Shown: positions 16,158 through 23,277 of the stretch, one piece after another
How the letters are laid out: every line of letters begins with the position of its first letter
Numbering within the stretch: the stretch's first letter is position 1
DNA from: Clostridiales bacterium UBA1779
GTDB taxonomy: Bacteria; Bacillota; Clostridia; Oscillospirales; CAG-272
Direction of reading: 5' to 3'
Length of the DNA stretch: 26,323 bases
NCBI GenBank assembly: GCA_002314565.1
Contig: DCGL01000131.1
Span: forward strand, 6,726-33,048
Translations under genes and position numbers: made by a program
Notes under the pieces: generated by a model
The model's database searches: none
Told to the model about the DNA's origin: nothing
What the model saw: only the letters and a program-made list of their open reading frames with translations

Positions 16158-16186
16158 TTGACTATGTTCCTGTTTTGGTTTATAAT
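16158..16186 (+). promoter_or_regulatory. Sigma-A-type promoter of the divergent lipoprotein operon
   Basis: TTGACT (16158-16163) and a perfect TATAAT (16181-16186) are separated by 17 bases. The start would be near 16193, leaving a leader of about 66 bases with AAGGAG before the ATG at 16259. Confidence 0.8.
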
Positions 16187-16220
16187 AAAATAGTAACTCT
16201 TTTGATTACACGCAATAATA

Positions 16221-16228
16221 TTTCGAAA
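16221..16228. promoter_or_regulatory. Candidate LacI-family operator of the divergent arm
   Basis: The TTTCGAAA palindrome lies about 29-36 bases after the predicted start of the 16259 transcript, mirroring the site at 16051-16060. It would act as a roadblock site for the LacI-type regulator; this is an inference from symmetry. Confidence 0.45.
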
Positions 16229-16258
16229 ACAAATTGACATTATATAAGGAGTCCAAAA

Positions 16259-17752
16259 ATGAAAAAACCAATCAGACTGACATCCCTCGTGCTGGTTCTT
16301 CTGATGCTCGTCTCTATGGCAGTATCTTGCGGTGATACAAACGTTTCCGAAGACACAAGCCCGGTCGCAGAAACAACGCAGGGCGCCGGTGAATCGGCTG
16401 CCGAAACTGCATACAATGCGCTTGATCACGTGAAAATCGAAAATCTCGGCGGTGCTGAAATTAAAATCCTGACGCCGAGCCGTGACTGGGCTATCGAAAA
16501 TATGACAGCCGAAGAAATCACCGGTGATACAATTCAGGATGCCATTGCAGAACGTCAGCTTGCCGTTGAAGCAAAGCTTAACTGCAAGCTTTCCGAAACC
16601 GTTCAGACTGAAGATGTTACAACCAGACTTATGTCAACAGCTGCCGCTTCAGGCGACGATTCATATGATCTTGCTCTGGTTCAGCCTTACAACGCTCTTT
16701 CGCTTTACGTAAAGGGTTATACCGCTGATATGAGCACGCTTGAAAATATCGACCTTTCAAACCCCTGGTGGGAAGCAGATTTCAATGCTGACGTAAATAT
16801 GGGAAGCAAGAGATACATTGCATTCGGAAATGCCAACCTGATTTTCTACAGCAGCTTTTACATTTACTGTTTTAACAAGGAAATGATCACTTCATATAAC
16901 CTTGAAAATCCTTACGAGCTTGTCCAGTCCGGCGACTGGACCTGGGATAAGGTTTACGAGATGATGAAGGTCGTTGCCACCGACGTCGGTCAGGACGGAC
17001 TTTCCAATCCCAACAGTGAAGACATTCTCGGTCTTACAGGTCATATCAACCACTCACGCAACCTGATTTTCAGCAGCGGCTATACAATTTGCGAAAAGGA
17101 TGCCGAAGGCAGACTTACGTACAACGGACTGAGCGAAAACTATATCAACGCTTTCGAAAAGTATACCGAATACTTTATTAAGAGTCCTATGGTCGCTATT
17201 ACAGGTACTTCCGAAAACAGATACACCGGATATACTGCTCAGGCAGGTATCAAGAATTACGTTTCCGTCTTCGTTGAAGGCCGTTCACTCTTCCTGACCA
17301 CCGGAACCAACGAAGTTATGCAGATCAGAGACAGCGAACACGAATACGGTATTGTCGTAGTCCCGAAGGCTTCCAAGGAACAGGCAGAATATGTTACCCC
17401 TGTTTACAGTGCAACTGAAGGCTTCGTAATTCCCGTCGCTTCCGGAAATGCCGAAAGAGCAGCCCTCGTTCTTGACGTTATCGGAGCATATTCGTATCAG
17501 AATATCGTTGACAAGCACATCAGCATCGTTCTGCATTACAGAGCAGCCCAGGATGCCACTGCTATCAGGATGATCAATATGGCTTACGAAAACGGAGCCA
17601 TCGATACGGCTATGGCGAACAACTTCGGACAGTGCACAAGTATGCTCAACAACCTCAACGTTGCCGCAAGCACAAATATTTCGACTGTATTTACCGCCAT
17701 TAAGAAGAAGATGCAGACTGACCTTGAAGCTGCAAACGATATGATTGACTGA
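16259..17752 (+). CDS. Extracellular solute-binding lipoprotein (sugar ABC type), second copy
   Basis: 497 residues. The signal peptide MKKPIRLTSLVLVLLMLVSM ends in the lipobox AVSC with the lipidated cysteine at 24, followed by an acidic Thr/Glu linker. The body is a sugar ABC binding protein related to the minus-strand copy at 6653: IQDAIAERQLAVEAKL, YDLALVQPYN, LSNPWWEADF and GDWTWDKVYEMM fall at equivalent places. AAGGAG precedes the ATG by 8 bases, and a strong promoter lies upstream with a candidate operator between. It is followed after 37 bp by the MBL lipoprotein, so the two are probably co-expressed on the outer membrane face. No permease gene is linked, so a shared or distant permease and ATPase are likely. 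Confidence 0.9.
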   Translation: MKKPIRLTSLVLVLLMLVSMAVSCGDTNVSEDTSPVAETTQGAGESAAETAYNALDHVKIENLGGAEIKILTPSRDWAIENMTAEEITGDTIQDAIAERQLAVEAKLNCKLSETVQTEDVTTRLMSTAAASGDDSYDLALVQPYNALSLYVKGYTADMSTLENIDLSNPWWEADFNADVNMGSKRYIAFGNANLIFYSSFYIYCFNKEMITSYNLENPYELVQSGDWTWDKVYEMMKVVATDVGQDGLSNPNSEDILGLTGHINHSRNLIFSSGYTICEKDAEGRLTYNGLSENYINAFEKYTEYFIKSPMVAITGTSENRYTGYTAQAGIKNYVSVFVEGRSLFLTTGTNEVMQIRDSEHEYGIVVVPKASKEQAEYVTPVYSATEGFVIPVASGNAERAALVLDVIGAYSYQNIVDKHISIVLHYRAAQDATAIRMINMAYENGAIDTAMANNFGQCTSMLNNLNVAASTNISTVFTAIKKKMQTDLEAANDMID

Positions 17753-17789
17753 TTTACCTCGTGAAATCATCGGACATACGCATTTTTAA

Positions 17790-19577
17790 ATGAAACAAAA
17801 CAGCAAAATAATATCGGTCCTGCTTTTATTATGCATTCTGTGTCCGGCTTTTACAGCCTGCGACGGTGGGAAAGTCCCCGTCGTGACGGACACGGAAACG
17901 GTAACGGCAGTTGAAACGGAAGCATTAATTTCCAATGAAGCAGCTCTGACCGTCGACGGTCAGATTAATTTCAGAATTGTCAGAGGCGAGGATGCTTCCG
18001 ACGAAGAGGTTGCCGCTGCCGTCAAGCTCAGAACGACACTTATCGGTATGTATCCGGGGACAACAATCAACATTGTTTCGGATTTGGTTGCCGGTGAATA
18101 CGACAGTGAAGCGGTCGAAATTCTGGTCGGAAATACAAATTACCCTGAAACGCAGACCATTCTTGACTCGCTGAATTACGGCGATGCCGCTATCAGAGTA
18201 TGCGGACATAAAATCGTAATTATTTCAGGCAGCACCGTAATTTACAATACACTTACGGACAAGTTCTTTCAGGCTCTGGCTCAGGCAGCGGACAAGAACA
18301 ACGTGACGCTGAAAGACGGCGACAACTATTCTCTCACATATAATCAGTCTCTCAACAGCATTCCCGTTGTAAAAGGGCAGAAGGTTACAATGATTAACAG
18401 CTGTGGCGACAGCGCATATCAGCTGTATTTCAGCCATGGAACTGCCGATATGCTTGACGGCTTTGTAAAAGACTGTGTCGGTATGGGATTTCAAAACGTT
18501 TCCGACAGAACAATCGCAAATAACAGATACGTGTCTCTCATTGATTCGAAAACCTCGGTAACAGCCTATTATACTGAGTACAATAAGGCGCTGAGAATCA
18601 TTACCGAGCCGGCCGAAAACTTTTATTCTGCTGAAAAGAAGGACTATGCAGCGCTGACAACGCCGATGATGACAATGATCGGGCGGCATTTCAGCACAAA
18701 TAGCACTTATCTCGGATACGACGCGAATGACGGACTGATGTGTTTTATGTTCCGCCTGTCTGACGGACGTTACATTGTTATTGACGGCGGAACCGGTGAT
18801 AACAGTGTGGCAAGTTTTTCTTCCGCATTATATGCAAAAATGCTTGAGCAGGCTGTAGATAAGAACAATATCGTAATCGCTGCATGGTTTATCACCCATG
18901 CGCACGGCGACCACTATGGCGGATTCCGTTCATTCCTTGCAAATTACAGTACAAAAGTCAAGATTGAAAGCATCCTGTTCAACTTCCCGTCGGTTGCGGA
19001 TTCAAAGGTCGCAAACGACGAAACAATAAAGGATTACTCCTCAATTCTCGGTTCGATTTCCTCATATTATCCGAAGACTCCCGTTTACAAAATCCATACG
19101 GGTCAGCAATACAATATTGCCGATGCCCTTGTCGAAGTGTATTACACTCACGAGGATTTTGTTGCAAAGGGAAGAACGATTGCTTCGGTAAAAAACAACT
19201 GGAACAATACCTCCTGCATTTTCTCGGTAGATATTGCAGGACAGCGCTTTATGTTCCTCGGTGACTGCCAGGAGACCGGTAATAACCTGACTGCTGCAAT
19301 TTACGGATCTTATCTGAAATCGGATTTCGTTCAGATTGCCCATCACGGCGGTGTCGGTGGAACAAGAGCAATATACACGGCGGTTGATGCCGACGTTGCT
19401 TTCTTCACGACCTCCGACGAACTGGTCGGGGTATATATCAACAAGTGGGATTACAACTATCATCTCGTAAGCAACCTTCACCTGAAGGAATATTTCAACT
19501 CCGACAAACGCATAACCACATTCGCGTTACCCTACACACCGAAATCCTCGGGGTTCAATAAAGCAACGGCAAACTGA
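17790..19577 (+). CDS. MBL-fold lipoprotein with GH20/GH67-like N-terminal domain (third copy)
   Basis: 595 residues. The signal peptide ends in FTAC, with the lipidated cysteine at 24, so the protein is probably exposed outside the membrane. After a Thr/Val/Glu linker, residues about 55-180 resemble the GH20/GH67 accessory domain (VKLRTTLIGMYPG, EILVGNTNYPET, VCGHKIVIISG). The middle and C-terminal parts align with the 11574 protein: YYTEYNKALRIITEP, IGRHFSTNSTYL, YIVIDGG, HAHGDH (H370, H372, D374, H375), FLGDCQE and AHHGG. All expected MBL metal motifs are intact. The start has no strong ribosome site and lies 37 bp after the binding-protein gene. The reaction is unknown. Being extracellular, it would act before uptake, in contrast to its two apparently cytoplasmic relatives. 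Confidence 0.85.
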   Translation: MKQNSKIISVLLLLCILCPAFTACDGGKVPVVTDTETVTAVETEALISNEAALTVDGQINFRIVRGEDASDEEVAAAVKLRTTLIGMYPGTTINIVSDLVAGEYDSEAVEILVGNTNYPETQTILDSLNYGDAAIRVCGHKIVIISGSTVIYNTLTDKFFQALAQAADKNNVTLKDGDNYSLTYNQSLNSIPVVKGQKVTMINSCGDSAYQLYFSHGTADMLDGFVKDCVGMGFQNVSDRTIANNRYVSLIDSKTSVTAYYTEYNKALRIITEPAENFYSAEKKDYAALTTPMMTMIGRHFSTNSTYLGYDANDGLMCFMFRLSDGRYIVIDGGTGDNSVASFSSALYAKMLEQAVDKNNIVIAAWFITHAHGDHYGGFRSFLANYSTKVKIESILFNFPSVADSKVANDETIKDYSSILGSISSYYPKTPVYKIHTGQQYNIADALVEVYYTHEDFVAKGRTIASVKNNWNNTSCIFSVDIAGQRFMFLGDCQETGNNLTAAIYGSYLKSDFVQIAHHGGVGGTRAIYTAVDADVAFFTTSDELVGVYINKWDYNYHLVSNLHLKEYFNSDKRITTFALPYTPKSSGFNKATAN

Positions 19578-19756
19578 AATTCGATAAAAACATCTTATCC
19601 GCACTTAATATCGCAATCTTCACAGTCTGACAAATTTACAGTCAGCATTATTGTCAACTCTTGCAAGCGCAGCGCTTTGAGTGCGTTAATAAAGAAAACT
19701 GCGTATTCGTCAAATCTACACTTTAATGAATCTAATTTGAAAGCTGGATATTATAA

Positions 19757-21253
19757 ATGGAAGAAAAAGTTTTATTCGGATGGGCCGAAGAAAGCATAAC
19801 ACCGGATAAAAGAATCAGACTGGCAGGACAGTTTTATGACAGAATTTCACAGTACGTCGAAACTCCTGTTACAGCAACCGCTCTTGCCGTAAAAACCGAC
19901 AGCGAACAGGCAATTTTTGTCTCCTGCGACCTGACACACGTATACGGCGACCTTCTTGAAGCAGTTCAGAAGAATCTTGCAAAAGAAATTCCCGATTTTG
20001 ATTCTGACAAAATAATCATCAACGCAACTCACACGCATACCTCATTTGAGTATGAAACGAACAGAAACCTCGGCCTTCACGTCCTTCAGGATTATCTCGG
20101 CATGGAAAGCGCTCCTGCTTTCGGAAACGGAAACGAGCACACCGACAATCTGATGGATATGCACGAGTCAACCCTCTTCCTCATTGAAAAAATCACAGCA
20201 GCCGCAGTCAGGGCGTGGAAAAATCTGAAGCCTTCGATTTATGCTCCTGCTTTCGGAAGAGCCGCAGTCGGCATGAACCGCAGAGTAGGTTTCTTTGACG
20301 GAACTGCCAAGATGTGGGGCGATTCCAACACAGCTGAATTCAAGGCCATGGAAGGCGGAAACGACAACGGAATCGAAATGATTTTCGTTTATGATGAGCA
20401 TAAAAAGCCCACCGGTGCCGTAATCAATCTTGCATGTCCCTCACAGGTTCTCGAACAGAGATATTTCATTTCCTCAGACTTCTGGGGAAAGGTGAAGATT
20501 CTGCTTCGCCGCTATTTCGGCGAAGATTTCAAGGTGCTGGCTCTCACAGGCCCTGCCGGTGACCAGTGCCCCAGAGATCTTGTCCGCTGGGTAAATCCCG
20601 AAACTCCCATCGAAGACCCCAACGTCATCAGAGACAATCCGCCCGAAAGACGTGCCGATCCCTCGATGTACGACATCAAGGGCTCATGGAAAATCGGACG
20701 CAGAATTGCGAATGAAGTCATTGCGGTTTTTGAAGAAGACACCGACACAAGAGAATATTTCGATACCGTTGAATTCAAGCATCACGTTGAAAAAATGCCT
20801 CTGCCTCTTCGCCGCGTAACCGATGAGCAGCTTGAACGAGCCAAGGCCGTTCTTGACGATTTTGCCGCAAAGAACAAGGGCAAGCTTCTTGATTTCTACG
20901 ATTTTGCCGCTATGCATGACTGCGCCGGAATCGTTGCAAGATACAAAGAACAGCAGACCGTTTCAACCGTCTATGCCGACGTTCACGTAATCAGACTCGG
21001 CGACATAGCTTTTGCCAGCGATCCCTTCGAGCTCTTCCTTGATTTTGCCAACATCATCAAGGCCCGCAGCGCTGCAAAGCAGACCTTCCTCATCCAGCTC
21101 GCCAATGACGGAATGGGCTATCTGCCCACCGAAAAAGCCGAGCTCGGCGGCCACTATTCCGCTTACGTTTCCAGCGGCTGCGTCGGCCACGAAGGCGGCT
21201 ACATTCTCGCCGAAAACACCCTGGGCATCATCGCCGACCAGTTCAAAAAGTAA
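19757..21253 (+). CDS. Neutral/alkaline ceramidase-family protein, cytoplasmic form
   Basis: 498 residues. The start FGWAEESITP, the segment ALAVKTDSEQAIFVSCDLTHVYGD (with D58) and the metal motif NATHTHTS (H92, H94) match the N-terminal catalytic domain of neutral/alkaline non-lysosomal ceramidases. Later features include NLACPSQVLEQR and ALTGPAGDQCPRD. True ceramidases are secreted and longer, with a C-terminal immunoglobulin-like domain. This one has no signal peptide and ends without that domain. Such short forms in sugar clusters may hydrolyse other amides or esters, so a ceramide substrate should not be assumed. It is preceded by a 179-bp gap with no clear promoter and followed by a terminator. 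It is probably part of the same sugar-response group as the two lipoproteins upstream. Confidence 0.82.
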   Translation: MEEKVLFGWAEESITPDKRIRLAGQFYDRISQYVETPVTATALAVKTDSEQAIFVSCDLTHVYGDLLEAVQKNLAKEIPDFDSDKIIINATHTHTSFEYETNRNLGLHVLQDYLGMESAPAFGNGNEHTDNLMDMHESTLFLIEKITAAAVRAWKNLKPSIYAPAFGRAAVGMNRRVGFFDGTAKMWGDSNTAEFKAMEGGNDNGIEMIFVYDEHKKPTGAVINLACPSQVLEQRYFISSDFWGKVKILLRRYFGEDFKVLALTGPAGDQCPRDLVRWVNPETPIEDPNVIRDNPPERRADPSMYDIKGSWKIGRRIANEVIAVFEEDTDTREYFDTVEFKHHVEKMPLPLRRVTDEQLERAKAVLDDFAAKNKGKLLDFYDFAAMHDCAGIVARYKEQQTVSTVYADVHVIRLGDIAFASDPFELFLDFANIIKARSAAKQTFLIQLANDGMGYLPTEKAELGGHYSAYVSSGCVGHEGGYILAENTLGIIADQFKK

Positions 21254-21256
21254 AAT

Positions 21257-21300
21257 AAAAAGACTGCCGGAAAGCTCAGGCTTACGGCAGTCTTTAATAT
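21257..21300 (+). terminator. Intrinsic terminator after the ceramidase-family gene
   Basis: Perfect 11-bp arms 21259-21269 (AAAGACTGCCG) and 21285-21295 with a 15-base loop, followed by a T/A-rich run. The hairpin starts six bases after the stop at 21253. Confidence 0.75.
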
Positions 21301-21312
21301 ATATTATGATTA

Positions 21313-21593
21313 CCTGCCGAAAGCCCAAAACTTCACGCACTGACCGGCGGCATTCTCTGCGCTTTATTTCTCGCCCCTGCGAGCACCGCTGCCGCCGTTC
21401 CTTCTTCTGCGGCATTCTTTTTTGCACGAAAGATTGCCTGCCGAATGCCGTTTCCTTGCTTTTGCTCTCGGCGACATTCGCCACGCATCATTTCTCGTTC
21501 TCACGAACACCGCTGCTGTCGTTCCTTCTTCTGCGGCATTCTTTTTCGCACAAATGAATGCCTGCTGAATGCCGTTTAGCTTTCTCACGTGGT
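21313..21593. repeat. 124-bp imperfect tandem repeat, about 2.3 copies
   Basis: Unit A (21346-21469) and unit B (21470-21593) align without gaps at a constant offset of 124. Shared blocks include GTTCCTTCTTCTGCGGCATT at 21397 and 21521, and GAATGCCGTTT at 21443 and 21567. A decayed partial third copy precedes them (CCTGCCGA at 21313 against 21437, the same offset). As 124 is not a multiple of three, a conserved protein repeat is unlikely. Confidence 0.85.
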
Positions 21594-21628
21594 ATGTTCT
21601 GCGAGATCCATTTGAGGCTTCAGTGCAG

Positions 21629-21804
21629 AAAAAGGACCGCGGGTAATTTTCGCAGCCCTGTCCGAGCCGAAGGGCGAGTTCTACAGAAAATTAGAAAATC
21701 CGCCGTAAAGCAGAAAGCAGTATCGTTAACGATTTGAGTCGTACTTCATTTTGCTTTCTGCTTTACATATGAGGCGGATTTTCCATAAGCCCGCGATCCT
21801 TTTT
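21629..21804. repeat. Large nested inverted repeat (foldback element)
   Basis: Inner arms 21695-21718 and 21753-21782 pair over 24 bases (AAAATCCGCC plus a 14-base block) with a single 6-base bulge (21767-21772). Outer arms 21629-21643 and 21790-21804 match at 14 of 15 positions. The central loop contains the 12-bp palindrome ATCGTTAACGAT (21722-21733). This could be a structured RNA, a miniature mobile element or a terminator-like barrier; no family is recognised. Confidence 0.75.
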
Positions 21805-21812
21805 CAAACGGT

Positions 21813-21840
21813 GATTTGCAAAAGATGCTTTTTGCAAATC
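21813..21840. repeat. 11-bp stem-loop
   Basis: GATTTGCAAAA (21813-21823) and TTTTGCAAATC (21830-21840) are perfect inverted repeats. The TTTTGC theme also occurs in the stem-loop cluster at 10478-10571. Confidence 0.7.
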
Positions 21841-21897
21841 AGAAGCCGACCATGGGCTCTCACAGAATCAAGCCCGCACGAAAGCGCGAAATTGCGT

Positions 21898-21948
21898 AAA
21901 AAAAGATGACAAAATGACCCCAACGTTAATCGGATATCCCTTGTCATC
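21898..21948 (-). terminator. Intrinsic terminator of the glycerate kinase gene
   Basis: On the minus strand, arms 21941-21948 and 21905-21912 (GATGACAA/TTGTCATC) are followed by seven T (21898-21904). It begins about eight bases past the stop codon at 21957. Confidence 0.75.
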
Positions 21949-21956
21949 TCACTCTT

Positions 21957-23087
21957 TTATCTTCCCATCCGGTAGAATCTCATAATATTTTCGAAAGTTA
22001 ATGTGAAGTATTCTTTGGTCTTGGGCTTCATTACTTTGAAGTCTTCAGCCTTTCGGTTGGTCGAGAAGACGGCGGTGACGCCGGCGTCGTATACCGGGGC
22101 AATGTCGCTTTCTGCATCTCCGACGACGGCGACAACGGGAACGTGCCGAAGCGCGCAGCGCTTCGCGACACCGATTACGACCTTGCCGCGCAGGCTCTGG
22201 CTGTCGAGGCGGCCTTCGCCGGTGAAGACGACGTCGGCGTCAGCAATGAGAGTGTCAAAATCGACGGCATCAAGCACGGTTTCAATGCCCATCTGAAGCT
22301 TTGATGATAAGAACGCCGACATTCCGGCACCGAATCCGCCGGCAGCGCCTCCTCCCGGAAGGGTTGAAACGTCGCATCCGAGATCACGACGGATTACTTC
22401 GGATATATGCATAAGACCTGCGTCAAGCATTTCGACCGTTGAGGGATCGGCACCCTTCTGCGGGGCAAACACGTAAGCGGCGCCCTTCTTTCCGAAAAGC
22501 GGATTGTCGATATCGCACATGGTAATTATCTCAACGTCCGAAAGAAGCGGCGATTTTTCCGCAAGCGAAACCGACGCAACATCGCAGAGAGTGCCTCCTG
22601 TCGGGATAAAACTATTATTATTTTTATCGAAATATTTTATACCGACTGCCGCGGCTGCACCGCAGCCGGCATCGTTCGTGCATGAGCCGCCGAGACCGAG
22701 AATAATCTTCTTGCAGCCTCTCTTTGCGGCATCGAGAATCAATTCGCCTACGCCGTATGTGCTTGTCTTTTCAGGGTTGAGTCTTCCGTCGACCAGAGGA
22801 AGACCTGCGCAGGCAGCCATTTCAATTACTGCGGTATTATCCGGTAGAATTCCGTAAAATGCCCGCATCTTCTCAAAGTAAGGTCCGTTTACTTCGCAAT
22901 AAATCTTTTCGCCCCCGAGAGCCGTGAGAAAGCAGTCAACGCTTCCCTCTCCGCCATCTGCAACGGGCACCGAGCGCAGGGTGCAGTCCGGATAAAACTG
23001 ACTGATTTTTTCGCTCATAATTTCACAAATTTCAATTGACGACATCGTTCCCTTGAATGAATCCGGGACGAGAACAGCCTTTTTCAT
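21957..23087 (-). CDS. Glycerate 2-kinase (GarK/GlxK family)
   Basis: 376 residues, the normal length for type II glycerate kinases, which phosphorylate D-glycerate with ATP to 2-phosphoglycerate. Family signatures are present: VPDSFKGT at 7-14, VADGGEGS, EMAACAGLPL, LGLGGSCTNDAGCG, LPGGGAAGGFGAGMSAF and FTGEGRLDSQSLRGK. The ATG at 23087 (MKKAVLVPDSFKGT) is the family-typical start; a TTG start at 23111 would add eight unsupported residues. AAAGG lies 12 bases upstream. It is a single-gene unit with its own terminator, divergent from fumarase. It probably feeds glycerate from sugar-acid breakdown into glycolysis, which would fit a neighbouring sugar locus, but no direct link is shown. Confidence 0.93.
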   Translation of the reverse strand: MKKAVLVPDSFKGTMSSIEICEIMSEKISQFYPDCTLRSVPVADGGEGSVDCFLTALGGEKIYCEVNGPYFEKMRAFYGILPDNTAVIEMAACAGLPLVDGRLNPEKTSTYGVGELILDAAKRGCKKIILGLGGSCTNDAGCGAAAAVGIKYFDKNNNSFIPTGGTLCDVASVSLAEKSPLLSDVEIITMCDIDNPLFGKKGAAYVFAPQKGADPSTVEMLDAGLMHISEVIRRDLGCDVSTLPGGGAAGGFGAGMSAFLSSKLQMGIETVLDAVDFDTLIADADVVFTGEGRLDSQSLRGKVVIGVAKRCALRHVPVVAVVGDAESDIAPVYDAGVTAVFSTNRKAEDFKVMKPKTKEYFTLTFENIMRFYRMGR

Positions 23088-23167
23088 GGATGTAACAGAC
23101 CTTTCGCACAAAAAATTTAAAATTTAGTATATTATATCATATTTTTTTCAATTTACATAATATATTC

Positions 23168-23195
23168 TTGCATTTATTCAAAAGTATGGTATAAT
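23168..23195 (+). promoter_or_regulatory. Sigma-A-type promoter of the fumarase gene
   Basis: TTGCAT (23168-23173) and TATAAT (23190-23195) with a 16-base spacer, in a very A/T-rich stretch about 80 bp before the fumarase ATG. Confidence 0.65.
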
Positions 23196-23277
23196 ATATC
23201 GGTTATTGATTATTATGATTATATATAATAATATATTATCAATTGTTAAATTATTAAACTAATAAAGGAGCTCTATT

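Larger units (their letters stand above)
21254..21956. other. 703-bp noncoding region of repeats and stem-loops
   Basis: No convincing gene lies here. Open frames in this stretch lack ribosome sites and are low-complexity products of repeated sequence. From left to right it holds a terminator, 2.3 copies of a 124-bp tandem repeat, a nested inverted repeat of about 176 bp, a further hairpin, and the terminator of the glycerate kinase gene. It marks the boundary between the sugar locus and the housekeeping-like block. Confidence 0.75.

Noticed and set aside
21012..21588. Open frames of 181 codons (plus) and 74 codons (minus) over the end of the ceramidase-family gene and the tandem repeat
   Set aside because: The plus frame overlaps the real gene in another frame. 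Neither has a ribosome site, and the 124-bp period shifts the frame between copies.
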